Of a stretch of DNA of 64,000 nt, positions 54,574-63,690 are shown piece by piece (the first letter of the stretch is position 1; every line of letters starts with the position of its first letter). This DNA is from Sphingobacteriaceae bacterium (GTDB lineage: Bacteria; Bacteroidota; Bacteroidia; Sphingobacteriales; Sphingobacteriaceae), in NCBI GenBank assembly GCA_903642215.1, contig CAHJWG010000012.1, positions 1-64,000 on the forward strand. The letters are read 5' to 3'. The position numbers were made by a program, and so were the translations under genes. The notes beneath the pieces are model-generated. The model saw nothing but the letters and a program-made list of their open reading frames with translations. It did no database searches and had not been told where the DNA came from.

Positions 54574-54621
54574 ATCGGTAAAACTTTTTGATGAAGATTT
54601 CTCATATTAGTCGAAATGACA
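54509..54621. repeat. Imperfect inverted repeat of TGTCATTTC...GAGAAATCTT type
   Basis: Left arm TGTCATTTC...GAGAAATCTT (54509-54536) is mirrored by AAGATTTCTC...CGAAATGACA (54594-54621), about 28 bases each with mismatches in the centre. I recall this word pair as a frequent intergenic repeat in Sphingobacteriaceae. One copy of the dispersed CTTCTTTTATC element sits inside its loop. Confidence 0.7.
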
Positions 54622-54650
54622 GGAAATTTAAAATTTAAGTTAAACAAAAA

Positions 54651-55229
54651 TTAACTTTTCAAAAAATCAATAAGTTTTGCCATCGCTTTCCCGCGGTGAC
54701 TGATTTTATTTTTTTCGGAAAGTGGCATTTCAGCAAAAGTAACTTCATAACCGTCCGGCTGAAAAATCGGATCGTAGCCAAACCCTTGTTTTCCGGCTTT
54801 TACTGTACGAATTGTTCCCGGCACAATTCCTTCAAACCAATATTCCTTTCCTTCCAAAATTAAAGAAATAACTGTTTTAAATTGTGCTTTTCTATTTTTA
54901 ACATTTTGCAGCTGGTCTAAAACGCGAGCCGTATTTGCTTCATGATTTCCGTGTTCGCCGGCATACCGCGCAGAAAAAACACCTGGTTCTCCGTTTAAAG
55001 CCTCAATTTCTAATCCGCTGTCATCACCAAAGCAATTTCGTTTGTATTTTTTGTAAATGAAGTTTGTTTTGATAGAAGCATTTTCTTTAAAAGTAGTTCC
55101 GGTTTCTTCAATTTCATCATCAAAACCAATGTCTTTCAAACTTAATATTTTAAATTGAGTGCCCACGGCATGTGTAACTTCTTCAACTTTATGTGCATTA
55201 TTGGTTGCGAAAACAAGTTCTTTTAGCAT
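54651..55229 (-). CDS. rdgB: Non-canonical purine NTP pyrophosphatase (RdgB/HAM1)
   Basis: 192 aa. LVFATNNAHKVEEV (substrate loop), FGDDSGLEIEALNGEPGVFSARYAG and the C-terminal SHRGKAMAKL are the Ham1 signatures. It hydrolyses dITP, ITP and XTP to keep them out of DNA. The start overlaps the stop of the upstream gene (TAATG). Confidence 0.96.
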   Translation of the reverse strand: MLKELVFATNNAHKVEEVTHAVGTQFKILSLKDIGFDDEIEETGTTFKENASIKTNFIYKKYKRNCFGDDSGLEIEALNGEPGVFSARYAGEHGNHEANTARVLDQLQNVKNRKAQFKTVISLILEGKEYWFEGIVPGTIRTVKAGKQGFGYDPIFQPDGYEVTFAEMPLSEKNKISHRGKAMAKLIDFLKS

Positions 55230-55741
55230 TATAAATTTTTCATCGGTTCCCAGAAAGCCTTGGTTTTTTCTTTATTACCCAGCATTTCACTAAAACTATA
55301 AGTGTACAAAATTTGTAGATCAGGCTGACTACTAACTTCGTTTAAAGGTGTTTCCGGTAATAACAAAATATTCGGCTCCAATCCGAACAGCACTAATTTT
55401 TGTGGCATAAAAGAAGCATTCAAATCCTCAAAAATTATATCATTATAAGCTGAATAATCAACAATAGCAACATCATCCAGGCTAAGTTGCTTGCGTGATA
55501 ATGTGCTTTCCAAGGCTTTTAAATGGTTTTCCTTTAACGCTTCGTTGGTTAATATCAGGAAGTTTTTTTGATTTTTACCGACGAAAATAAACTCCGGATG
55601 TTTAATTGTTTCTTCAGTAATTATCGGTTCTGCTGCTACAAATTGTTCGGCCGGCATTTTCTCCTCGACCAAATCATGAAGAATTAAGTAAAGATCTTCA
55701 TTCATTAAAATTCGCAGTGCAGCTGCGTGTTCGGTTATCAT
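55229..55741 (-). CDS. Conserved hypothetical protein, possibly HolD (pol III psi)-like
   Basis: 170 aa, no signal peptide. The C-terminal half, KLVLFGLEPNILL...QILYTYSFSEMLGNKEKTKAFWEPMKNL, has the strand-then-helix pattern and the LW/FW ending that I associate with DNA polymerase III psi (HolD). The N-terminal half is unlike it. It overlaps rdgB by one base, so the two are coupled, and a DNA-replication link would fit nucleotide-pool cleaning. A weak assignment. Residues LNASFM are encoded by a copy of the dispersed element (55407-55420). Confidence 0.45.
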   Translation of the reverse strand: MITEHAAALRILMNEDLYLILHDLVEEKMPAEQFVAAEPIITEETIKHPEFIFVGKNQKNFLILTNEALKENHLKALESTLSRKQLSLDDVAIVDYSAYNDIIFEDLNASFMPQKLVLFGLEPNILLLPETPLNEVSSQPDLQILYTYSFSEMLGNKEKTKAFWEPMKNL

Positions 55742-55876
55742 AGCGTAATTTTGGTTAAAAATAGTTAAACTGTTTTTGGCTTCGCTATAAATTTTGGAAT
55801 ATTGTGGTTAATTGTGGCATGTAAATATTTGTGTTGTTACTGAGATATTTTTACGAAATTTAACAAATTATATACT

Positions 55877-55890
55877 GGTAAAAACAGTAT
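55877..55890 (-). repeat. Copy of dispersed element, ACTGTTTTTACC form
   Basis: GGTAAAAACAGTAT, 26 bases before the SurA-like start codon. Confidence 0.65.
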
Positions 55891-55915
55891 GTGTTTATAG
55901 CAGAAAGAGTTTTTT

Positions 55916-57280
55916 ATGAGAAAGTTTACCGTTTTGATCCTGGGTTTCACGATGAGTGTAGTTACAGCAATGGGTCAAAAAAAATCATTAGATAAAGTTG
56001 CCGCAGTTGTTGGCAACAGTATTATTTTAGAGTCGGATATTGAGCGGCAGTACGATAATTATTTGATGCAAGGCAACCAGCCAAACCAAGCTGTAAAATG
56101 TGAAGTTTTGCAGCAACTGCTTACACAAAAATTACTGGCACAGCAAGCTGTTATTGATAGTGTGATTGTGAAAGATGACGAAGTGGATAACGAGGTTGAC
56201 AGAAGAATGCGGGCTTATGTACAACGTGCCGGCGGGCAGGAAAAGTTAGAAGGTTTCCTCGGAAAATCAGTTATTCAATATAAAGATGAAATGCGCCCGG
56301 ACATCCGAGAACTTTTAACAGCTCAACGGATGCAGCAAAAAATTACCGAAAAAATTAGTGTAACGCCGCAAGACGTTAAAAACTATTATAATGCTATCCC
56401 AAAAGATAGTTTGCCATCTATTAACAAGGAGGTAGAAATTGCACAAATTGTTTTTAACCCCAAACTTTCTAAAGAGGAAAAGCAAATTTATCGTGAAAAG
56501 GCAGAGAATTTACGCGAACGTGTGAAAAAAGGTGAGGATTTTGGAACTTTGGCAACGCTTTATTCGCAGGATCCCGGTTCGGCACCAGCTGGCGGGGATT
56601 TGGGTTTCGCGGATCGTTCAACTTTTGTAAAAGAATTTGCTGCAATGGCATTTAAATTAAAAGCAGGTGACATTTCGCCGGTATTTGAAACTGATTATGG
56701 TTTTCATTTTTTGCAGGTGATCGAACGCCGCGGCGAGCAGGTGCATGTAAGGCATATTTTAATCGTTCCGGAAGTAACGCAAGCAAGTTTAGCCCGTGCA
56801 AAATCAAAAGCTGATAGTATTTATAACGTTATCAAAACCATGAAAGTTGATTTTTCTTCGGCAGCTTCTTTTTATTCTGATGATAATGAAACCAAATATA
56901 ACGGTGGTATGATGCTCAATGCGGAAGATGTACAAACCCGTTCTACTTATATTCCTACAGATAAATTGGATCCGCAAATTGCTTTAATTGTTGATACAAT
57001 GAAGGTTGGAAGCATTGCCCCGGCTGCTTTGTTTACCGCACAAAATGCGAAGAAGAGTTATAAATTGCTGTATCTGAAATCAAAAACAGATGCACATACC
57101 GCTAATTTAACACAGGATTATCCAAAATTAAAAGATGCAGCTTCCGAAGGTAAAATTAGTAAAACGGTAAGTGGATGGTTTGAGAAACGCCGTAAAGAAA
57201 CGTTTATCAATATCGATCCTGAATATCAAACCTGCGATCAGCTTAAAAGCTGGGTAATAACTACTGCCCAAATAAATTAA
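55916..57280 (+). CDS. SurA-like periplasmic peptidyl-prolyl isomerase/chaperone
   Basis: 454 aa with a signal peptide (to ~20, TAMGQ). The SurA N-domain (LDKVAAVVGNSIILESDIERQ) is followed by two parvulin domains: EIAQIVFNP...DPGSAPAGGDLGF...FKLKAGDISPVFETDYGFHFLQVIERR, and a second beginning VHVRHILIVPE. It helps fold outer-membrane proteins. Four bases separate it from moxR, so both are co-transcribed. Confidence 0.93.
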   Translation: MRKFTVLILGFTMSVVTAMGQKKSLDKVAAVVGNSIILESDIERQYDNYLMQGNQPNQAVKCEVLQQLLTQKLLAQQAVIDSVIVKDDEVDNEVDRRMRAYVQRAGGQEKLEGFLGKSVIQYKDEMRPDIRELLTAQRMQQKITEKISVTPQDVKNYYNAIPKDSLPSINKEVEIAQIVFNPKLSKEEKQIYREKAENLRERVKKGEDFGTLATLYSQDPGSAPAGGDLGFADRSTFVKEFAAMAFKLKAGDISPVFETDYGFHFLQVIERRGEQVHVRHILIVPEVTQASLARAKSKADSIYNVIKTMKVDFSSAASFYSDDNETKYNGGMMLNAEDVQTRSTYIPTDKLDPQIALIVDTMKVGSIAPAALFTAQNAKKSYKLLYLKSKTDAHTANLTQDYPKLKDAASEGKISKTVSGWFEKRRKETFINIDPEYQTCDQLKSWVITTAQIN

Positions 57281-57283
57281 CGT

Positions 57284-58246
57284 ATGCAACACTCGTCAGA
57301 AGTAGAAGCTGCTGATGCTTTATATGCATCTTTTCGGGAAGTTAAGGCAGAGATCGGTAAAATCATTATCGGTCAGGATGAAGTTGTTAAATCAGTTTTG
57401 ATTGCAATTTTTAGTAACGGCCATTGTTTATTAGTCGGCGTACCGGGACTGGCCAAAACTTTATTGGTACAAACGGTTGCACAAGTGCTTGACCTAAGTT
57501 TTAACCGAATCCAATTTACCCCTGATTTAATGCCTTCTGATATCATCGGTTCAGAAATTTTGGGCGAGGACAGAACTTTCAAATTTATTAAAGGCCCGGT
57601 TTTTTCTAACATCATTCTGGCAGATGAAATTAACCGCACACCGCCGAAAACACAAGCTGCTTTATTGGAGGCGATGCAGGAAAAAGCAGTTACCGCTGCC
57701 GGTGTAACGCACCAGTTGGATAAGCCGTTTTTTGTATTGGCAACCCAAAACCCGATAGAGCAGGAAGGAACTTATCCTCTGCCGGAGGCACAGCTGGATC
57801 GGTTTATGTTTAATATTTCTTTAGATTATCCTTCTTTCCAGGAAGAATTAAATATTGTTAAAAATACAACCGGTACAACAATCAATCAGATTAATAAATT
57901 GCTTAACGCAGAGCAAATCCGCTACTTTCAGCAGTTGGTTAGGAATATCCCGGTAACAGACCATGTGTTGGAATATGCAGTTAAATTAGCCGCAAAAACA
58001 CGCCCTAACACAGCTTTGGCTACGCCGAAAGTAAACCAGTTATTAAGTTGGGGTGCAGGGCCGAGAGCATCACAGTTTTTAGTTTTAGGTGCCAAATGCC
58101 ATGCGGTTATCTCCGGAAAATATTCTCCTGATGTTGAAGATGTACAAGCTGTAGCAAAAGCGATTTTACGGCATCGGATTGTGCGTAATTACCGTGCAGA
58201 AGCAGAAGGTTTATCCGCAGATCAAATTATAGAACAGTTATTCTGA
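57284..58246 (+). CDS. MoxR family AAA+ ATPase
   Basis: 320 aa. Walker A is LLVGVPGLAKTLL (Gly-x4-Gly-Leu-Ala-Lys-Thr, the MoxR form), Walker B is ILADEINRTPPKTQAALLEAM, and the sensor region is FVLATQNPIEQEGTYPLPEAQLDRFMF. MoxR proteins usually work with VWA-domain partners, but none lies here. It follows the SurA-like gene closely, which hints at a role in envelope protein maturation. Confidence 0.93.
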   Translation: MQHSSEVEAADALYASFREVKAEIGKIIIGQDEVVKSVLIAIFSNGHCLLVGVPGLAKTLLVQTVAQVLDLSFNRIQFTPDLMPSDIIGSEILGEDRTFKFIKGPVFSNIILADEINRTPPKTQAALLEAMQEKAVTAAGVTHQLDKPFFVLATQNPIEQEGTYPLPEAQLDRFMFNISLDYPSFQEELNIVKNTTGTTINQINKLLNAEQIRYFQQLVRNIPVTDHVLEYAVKLAAKTRPNTALATPKVNQLLSWGAGPRASQFLVLGAKCHAVISGKYSPDVEDVQAVAKAILRHRIVRNYRAEAEGLSADQIIEQLF

Positions 58247-58263
58247 TTGCAAGAATTTAGTTA

Positions 58264-58303
58264 AATAATAAGGGCAGCTTTTATAAAAGCTGCCCTTATT
58301 ATT
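58264..58303. terminator. Bidirectional terminator, 40-base perfect palindrome
   Basis: 20-bp perfect palindrome with a GGGCAGC/GCTGCCC core and A/T-rich ends, between the convergent moxR and NTF2-like genes. A copy of the ACTGTTTTTACCG element (58305-58320) follows immediately and touches the stop of the next gene. Confidence 0.88.
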
Positions 58304-58321
58304 TAATACTGTTTTTACCGC

Positions 58322-59185
58322 CTATTTTTCTATAGGAGAAAATATCTCAGCTAAAATATTCCATTTATGCGTTGACCTGTCCGGTTCCCAAATACGGATA
58401 TAGTTGTAATTGTTGGTAATTTCCCCTTTTTTAATCTTTGCTTTGCCATAACTGTAAGCCAAATCACTGCTTATAGAACGGCCGGCCCCGGTATTTAAAG
58501 CTTCAATAGAAATAGCCTGGTTTCCTACAAATTGTAATACTTTATCCTGGCCGATAACTGGTTCAAATCCCGGGAAATAATATCTTCCGTCTAAAGTTAA
58601 AAACTCTTTATAAGCAGACATTGAAGAAAAATTTAGCGAAGTATTAAACAGCTTATCGGTAGTAATAATAATATTTCGGCCGTTAAAAGGATCTTTATTA
58701 TTGATGCGTGTGGCTACAATTGTAGGATCTTTAAAATCCACAATTTGTTGTTTTTCCGGTTCCGGATGTTGCATATTGATGTTGAAAAGTAACTTCAATT
58801 GTCCGTACAAATCTGCACGCCAGATTGATAAATATTCTCCGTATTCTGCGTCATCGGTTCCGTTTTCCTTTAAAGTATAAGTGCCGGCCGAAAAAGCCAT
58901 ATCCCCGTTAGCAGAAATACGTGCAATTTTAGGTACAGTGGTTAGTTTACCGGCTGCTTTCGGGCTGTTGGTATAAAATGTTTTTGCCGAAACAAGTTCC
59001 GGTTTAAAAACTATGGCTTCAGGATCTATAACAGCTAAATTTCCATCCCGGATTCCCTTTTGAGAAAGTACCTTGTTATAATCTTTCTCCGCATTTAATA
59101 CTTCTTTTACCTGTGCAGTTTTTTGTGCCGAAGCAATGCCGTTACAACACAAAAAAAGTACAAAGGCAATACATAATGTTTTCAT
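58322..59185 (-). CDS. Exported NTF2-like (DUF4440/SnoaL-type) protein, two domains
   Basis: 287 aa with a signal peptide (to GIASAQ). Residues ~25-150 (VLNAEKDYNKVLSQKGIRDG ... GDMAFSAGTYTLKENG ... GEYLSIWRAD) have the NTF2-like cone-fold pattern. A second, more divergent copy (~175-287) repeats it (SAYKEFLTLDGRYYFPGFEP ... SDLAYSYGKAKIKKGEI ... YIRIWEPD). Function unknown. Residues VKEVL are encoded by a copy of the dispersed element (59098-59111). Confidence 0.78.
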   Translation of the reverse strand: MKTLCIAFVLFLCCNGIASAQKTAQVKEVLNAEKDYNKVLSQKGIRDGNLAVIDPEAIVFKPELVSAKTFYTNSPKAAGKLTTVPKIARISANGDMAFSAGTYTLKENGTDDAEYGEYLSIWRADLYGQLKLLFNINMQHPEPEKQQIVDFKDPTIVATRINNKDPFNGRNIIITTDKLFNTSLNFSSMSAYKEFLTLDGRYYFPGFEPVIGQDKVLQFVGNQAISIEALNTGAGRSISSDLAYSYGKAKIKKGEITNNYNYIRIWEPDRSTHKWNILAEIFSPIEK

Positions 59186-59453
59186 TTTAGCAAATCGTTT
59201 TAAGGTGATGAAACTTGTACTAACACTTTTATCCGTTAAAAAGATAAAATTTGGTAAGTCAGGGTTTCATAGGTTGTTTTTGTATAGAATTATAAGGTGC
59301 AAGTTATTAATATTTTTACTGTTGCGGCAGGTATGTAATGTTACAAATCGCTATCAAAACTCATTTTTATATAAGATTTAACTGTATCCGCAGTGCTTTA
59401 TTATTTAGTCGATACTGTTTTTATCTTATCTTTTTTAGTAATTTATTGAAGCC
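59186..59453. other. Intergenic region between the NTF2-like gene and cysS
   Basis: AT-rich and without coding potential. It contains GATACTGTTTTTATC (59411-59425), a copy of the dispersed element downstream of cysS. Confidence 0.6.
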
Positions 59454-60914
59454 TTATATTTTAGTCCAGCTGGTTCCTTCCTTACTGTCTTTTAACTGAT
59501 AACCAATCTGTTGCATGCCTTGGCGAATTTTATCCGAAGTAGCATAATCCCGGTTCAACTTTGCTTCGCTGCGCAGATTAATTACAAAATCTAAAACTTT
59601 AGGCAATTCATCTGATGCTGCAGATTCATCTTTTAAACCCAAAACATCCATCACAAAATGCTGTAGCAATTGCTGTAGAAGTTCGAGGTTTGGCTGATCT
59701 ATTTTTAGTTTTTGGTCATGGATAGAATTAATGATCCGGCAAACTTCAAACAATTCTGCAATTAAAACCGGACTGTTAAAATCGTCATTCATGGCTTCGT
59801 AGCAACGTTGTTGTAAAGGTTTTATATCAATTTCTCCGTTTGCAGATGCTTTTAAATTTGCAGCCAGTGCAAAAGCATTCATCATTCTTTTAAAACCTTT
59901 TTCTGAAGCTTCCAGCGCTTCGTTAGAAAAATCCAGCGTGCTGCGATAATGCGCCTGAAGCATAAAAAAACGGACAGTCATCGCACTATAACCTTTATTC
60001 AGCAGCGAATGATTACCGGAAAAAAGTTCTTCCGGCAAAAAGCTGTTGCCTAAAGATTTAGACATTTTTTGTCCGTTTACGGTAAGCATATTGGTATGGA
60101 CCCAGTAATTAGCAGGCATTTTACCGCAGGCAGCTTCGTTTTGGGCAATTTCGTTTGTATGATGTGTTGGTGCTAAATCCATCCCGCCGCCGTGAATATC
60201 AAATTGTTCGCCCAAATATTTTTTACTCATGGCAGAACATTCTAAATGCCAGCCAGGGAAACCAATGCTCCAGGGAGAAGGCCATTTCATTAAATGTTCC
60301 GGTTTTGCTTTAATCCATAACGCAAAATCCAGCTTGCCTTTTTTCTCTTCCTGGCCGCCTAAATTACGTGTGTTATTTAGCATATCTTCGAGGTTTCTGT
60401 TACTCAGGATACCGTAATTATGGCTTTTATTATATTTCTCAACATCAAAATAAACAGAACCATTTACTTCGTAAGCCAGGCCGTTTGTTAAAATAACTTT
60501 AACTAATTCAATTTGCTCAATAATATGGCCGGTTGCAGTTGGTTCAATACTTGGCGGTTTTACATTAAAAACTTCCATAATCTGGTGGAAATCTACCGTG
60601 TACCGTTGCACAATTTCCATAGGCTCTAATTGTGCTAATTTTGCTTTTTTGGATATTTTATCTTCTCCTTCGTCAGAATCTCCTTCTAAATGCCCGGCAT
60701 CTGTAATGTTCCGCACATAACGTACTTTGTATTCTAAATGACTTAGGTAGCGATAAATCAGATCGAAGGAAATAAATGTGCGGCAATTTCCTAAATGTAC
60801 ATCGCTGTAAACGGTTGGGCCACAAACGTACATGCCTACAAACGGCGTATTAATGGCTTTAAATTCTTCTTTTTTGCGCGTTAAAGTATTATAAATAAAA
60901 AGCTTTTGCTGCAT
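59454..60914 (-). CDS. cysS: Cysteinyl-tRNA synthetase
   Basis: 486 aa. The HIGH-type motif VHLGNCRT follows [11 protein letters not shown]. The zinc/Cys-binding residues are in HLECSAM and [15 protein letters not shown], and KMSKS is in [10 protein letters not shown]. It charges tRNA-Cys. It is 29 bases after the EEP-family gene and probably in one operon with it and the rhomboids. Confidence 0.97.
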   Translation of the reverse strand: MQQKLFIYNTLTRKKEEFKAINTPFVGMYVCGPTVYSDVHLGNCRTFISFDLIYRYLSHLEYKVRYVRNITDAGHLEGDSDEGEDKISKKAKLAQLEPMEIVQRYTVDFHQIMEVFNVKPPSIEPTATGHIIEQIELVKVILTNGLAYEVNGSVYFDVEKYNKSHNYGILSNRNLEDMLNNTRNLGGQEEKKGKLDFALWIKAKPEHLMKWPSPWSIGFPGWHLECSAMSKKYLGEQFDIHGGGMDLAPTHHTNEIAQNEAACGKMPANYWVHTNMLTVNGQKMSKSLGNSFLPEELFSGNHSLLNKGYSAMTVRFFMLQAHYRSTLDFSNEALEASEKGFKRMMNAFALAANLKASANGEIDIKPLQQRCYEAMNDDFNSPVLIAELFEVCRIINSIHDQKLKIDQPNLELLQQLLQHFVMDVLGLKDESAASDELPKVLDFVINLRSEAKLNRDYATSDKIRQGMQQIGYQLKDSKEGTSWTKI

Positions 60915-60943
60915 CGGGCAAATTTAGATAAAAAGGCGGTTTT

Positions 60944-62068
60944 TTAATTACTTAACCGTAAATCGGCACGAACCGGATAATGGTCGGAAAGCTTTTTCTT
61001 AAAAACTTTATAGTTGATTACTTCAAACTGATTGCTTGTCAAAATATAATCAATTTGATAATTTGGGAAAGCACCATTGTAAGTGGTACAAAAACCGTTT
61101 CCTTTTTCGCAAAAGGCATTTTTTAAACCTGTCGACATTTTATTAACGGCAAAAGAAGCAGGTGTATCATTAAAATCACCGGCAATTACAAAAGGATACG
61201 GTGAAGTTTTAGCGTGATTTTTAACTAAATAAACCTGTTCGCTTCGCCGTAAAAAAGCATTTTTTAATTTGCTTACAATCCGTTTGTACGAGTGTAAATT
61301 AGATTCTTCTGCTTTGGATACACTATCAATCAATTGATAATCTTCCGGCATAAAGCTGATGGATTGTAAATGCACTGCATAAATGCGAACAATGCGGTTT
61401 GCTTTTTTTACATCAATAAAAACACATTGATTCGTGCTGTTTTTATTGGCTAATTGTATCAACCCTTTATTTACAATCGGATATTTAGAAAAAGCTGCAA
61501 TTCCGTTTCCCTCATAATCAATATTATCAACTGCAAAAGTGTAGTAAAATTTGGTATTTAAAACCTGTTTTAAAGAATCTACCATTGCAAATTCGCCTTT
61601 TTTACGTGCAAAAAATTCCTGTATGCAAATCACATCAGGTTGCTGATCTTTAATCAATTGCAGGATTTCTGTGCGTACGGGTTTTTTTTTGTCTTCTGCC
61701 AAACCAGAAAAACTGTGTACGTTGTAAGTCATCAACCTTAAATCATTCGGAGATGCTTTTGGCCCGTCTGTAGAAGATTTGCTGATATTAAAACTTTTAA
61801 CCAGTATACTCCAGCCGATTAAAATACTTAACACAGGAATCAGGATCAGTTTATTAAAACGAATAAACCAGTATAAAACGAAGATGATGTTGGCTAAAAG
61901 GATTGGGGGATAAGCGAGGCCAAAAAAAGCAATCGGCCAAAATGTACGGGGATCGGTTAAACTTGCCAGGAAACTAAGTAAAACAGCTATGGCAGCTAAA
62001 ACGGTAAAAAACAAAACTACTTTATCCAGTAAATGTAGTTTTTTAACTGGTTTCATCTTTACTGGCAT
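60944..62068 (-). CDS. Endonuclease/exonuclease/phosphatase family protein, membrane-anchored
   Basis: 374 aa. Three N-terminal TM helices (~residues 14-90) are followed by the EEP domain: LRLMTYNVHSF, DVICIQEFF (metal-binding Glu), VIAGDFNDTPAS and the C-terminal LSDHYPVRADL (catalytic His). The active site would face outward or sit at the membrane. Substrate unknown. It overlaps the rhomboid gene upstream. The inner ATG at 62056 may be the true start. Confidence 0.9.
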   Translation of the reverse strand: MPVKMKPVKKLHLLDKVVLFFTVLAAIAVLLSFLASLTDPRTFWPIAFFGLAYPPILLANIIFVLYWFIRFNKLILIPVLSILIGWSILVKSFNISKSSTDGPKASPNDLRLMTYNVHSFSGLAEDKKKPVRTEILQLIKDQQPDVICIQEFFARKKGEFAMVDSLKQVLNTKFYYTFAVDNIDYEGNGIAAFSKYPIVNKGLIQLANKNSTNQCVFIDVKKANRIVRIYAVHLQSISFMPEDYQLIDSVSKAEESNLHSYKRIVSKLKNAFLRRSEQVYLVKNHAKTSPYPFVIAGDFNDTPASFAVNKMSTGLKNAFCEKGNGFCTTYNGAFPNYQIDYILTSNQFEVINYKVFKKKLSDHYPVRADLRLSN

Positions 62069-62900
62069 TAAACAAAACTTCCTTTTCTTTTTTGGTGAGG
62101 CTTGCGTAACCCGATTGCGAAATTTTATCTAAAATGGAATCTATTTCTTCTTCCCTGGAGCGCAAAGTACTGTTTTTAACAACATAATTTTTGGATACAA
62201 CCTGCAAGGTTTTAGGTTTTGCAAAACGCTCGAAAGCACGGCCAAGCATCGTATTGCCCTGGATATTTTTGATATAAAAGAAGCCTGCAATCGCCCCGCC
62301 GATATGGGAAATTTCTCCGCCGGCATTTGGCCCGGTTATGCTGATGAGATCAAACAAAACGTAAAATAAAGCAATCCATTTTAATTTAATGTTGCCCAAA
62401 AACAGTAGTTGGATGGTGTAATCAGGCAGTAAAGTTGCCGTTGCTACAATTATAGCCATTACCGCAGCTGATGCGCCAACAGTGGTTGATCCATATTTTG
62501 CTTCGGCAAAAAGCGGGAAAACATTATAAAAAACCACGTATAAAAATGCGCCTGCCAAACCACCGATAATGTATAGATCCACTAATTTTTTACCGCCGAG
62601 ATATTCCTGGAAAATGTTTCCCATCCAGTAAAACCACAACATGTTAAAAAGGATATGGAAAAACCCTGCATGCAGAAACATGTAGGTAAAAGGCGTCCAA
62701 AAACGGATTAATAGTTTTGGTAAATATGAAGGAATAGCCAGATAATCGTTTAAAAAAGTAGAAATTGCTGCGTTGCGTGTAGTTAACATTTCGATAACGC
62801 CCAGCAAACTCAGAAACAAAAAAACAATTACATTAATTCCGATCAATAAATTTAACCGGTTTCCAGACCGGAAAACTTGTGTACGAATTTCATCCCACAT
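62043..62900 (-). CDS. Rhomboid family intramembrane serine protease
   Basis: 285 aa with six or seven TM helices. FTYMFLHAGFFHILFNMLWFYWMG is the rhomboid H-x3-H/N region. The catalytic Ser is in VGASAAVMAI and the catalytic His in ISHIGGAIAG. A cytosolic tail of about 75 residues ends it. It is the second of two tandem rhomboid genes, 44 bases apart. Confidence 0.93.
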   Translation of the reverse strand: MWDEIRTQVFRSGNRLNLLIGINVIVFLFLSLLGVIEMLTTRNAAISTFLNDYLAIPSYLPKLLIRFWTPFTYMFLHAGFFHILFNMLWFYWMGNIFQEYLGGKKLVDLYIIGGLAGAFLYVVFYNVFPLFAEAKYGSTTVGASAAVMAIIVATATLLPDYTIQLLFLGNIKLKWIALFYVLFDLISITGPNAGGEISHIGGAIAGFFYIKNIQGNTMLGRAFERFAKPKTLQVVSKNYVVKNSTLRSREEEIDSILDKISQSGYASLTKKEKEVLFNASKDETS

Positions 62901-62944
62901 AAAATATCAGTTTAAATCATCCCTGTTTTAATAACGATGCAATT

Positions 62945-63655
62945 TTAATAATCGTTTGTGTTTTGTAACCGCCATATTTTTAATAGAATATAGCCAACCA
63001 AAGCACCTCCCAAATGGGCAAAATGAGCTACAGAATCTCCCGGATGCTGATTTAAACCCAAATATAACTCTATAACAATATAACCAATTACGGCATATTT
63101 TGCTTTTACCGGAATCGGAATCAGCATAATATATAAACTGGTTTCAGCATATAAAACGCCAAAAGCAACTAAAACCCCAAATAATGCGCCCGAAGCGCCA
63201 ACCATCGGTTCAGAATAAATGGCTCTGATTTTTTGTACACCTTCCGGCGCAATGTTATACTGTATTGCTTGATCAAAAATAAAGCTTCCTAAAATACCGT
63301 GTACTTCAAATGCTTGCACCAGCATTTGTAATGCCAGTGCACCCAATCCTGTAATAAAATAGTAATTAAAAAACCGTTTCGATCCCATGTAATACTCAAT
63401 TGCCGGGCCGAACATGTATAATGCAAACATATTAAAGAAGATGTGTGCCCAGCCGCCGTGCATAAACATGTAAGTAATAGGCTGCCAAACGCGGAAATAA
63501 GGCGAATTAAAGTAAAACGCACCCAGATAATAAGCTAACTGGATGCCCATATTTTCGAAAACCAGCGTAGCAATAAAGAAAATAACGTTAATAATCAGCA
63601 GGTTTTTTACAACCGGCGGAATATTAGCAAAAAATGATTGTCCGAATAAATTCAT
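62945..63655 (-). CDS. Rhomboid family intramembrane serine protease
   Basis: 236 aa. ITYMFMHGGWAHIFFNMFALYMFG is the HxxxH/N region. The catalytic Ser is in VGASGALFGVLVAFG and the His in VAHFAHLGGALVGY. It has no long tail, unlike its neighbour. The tandem pair downstream of mutL looks like an old duplication. Confidence 0.94.
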   Translation of the reverse strand: MNLFGQSFFANIPPVVKNLLIINVIFFIATLVFENMGIQLAYYLGAFYFNSPYFRVWQPITYMFMHGGWAHIFFNMFALYMFGPAIEYYMGSKRFFNYYFITGLGALALQMLVQAFEVHGILGSFIFDQAIQYNIAPEGVQKIRAIYSEPMVGASGALFGVLVAFGVLYAETSLYIMLIPIPVKAKYAVIGYIVIELYLGLNQHPGDSVAHFAHLGGALVGYILLKIWRLQNTNDY

Positions 63656-63675
63656 GTTTTTATTAGAAGCCGTAC

Positions 63676-63690
63676 GATGCTTCTTTTATC
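63676..63690 (+). repeat. Copy of dispersed CTTCTTTTATC element at mutL 3' end
   Basis: GATGCTTCTTTTATC overlaps the last codons and stop of mutL (stop at 63686-63688 on the minus strand). Confidence 0.75.

Noticed and set aside
60919-60926. TAAATTTG as a cysS promoter
   Set aside because: It matches the -7 consensus on the minus strand but is only 4 bases from the start codon, has no -33 element, and cysS is probably read from the upstream rhomboid genes.
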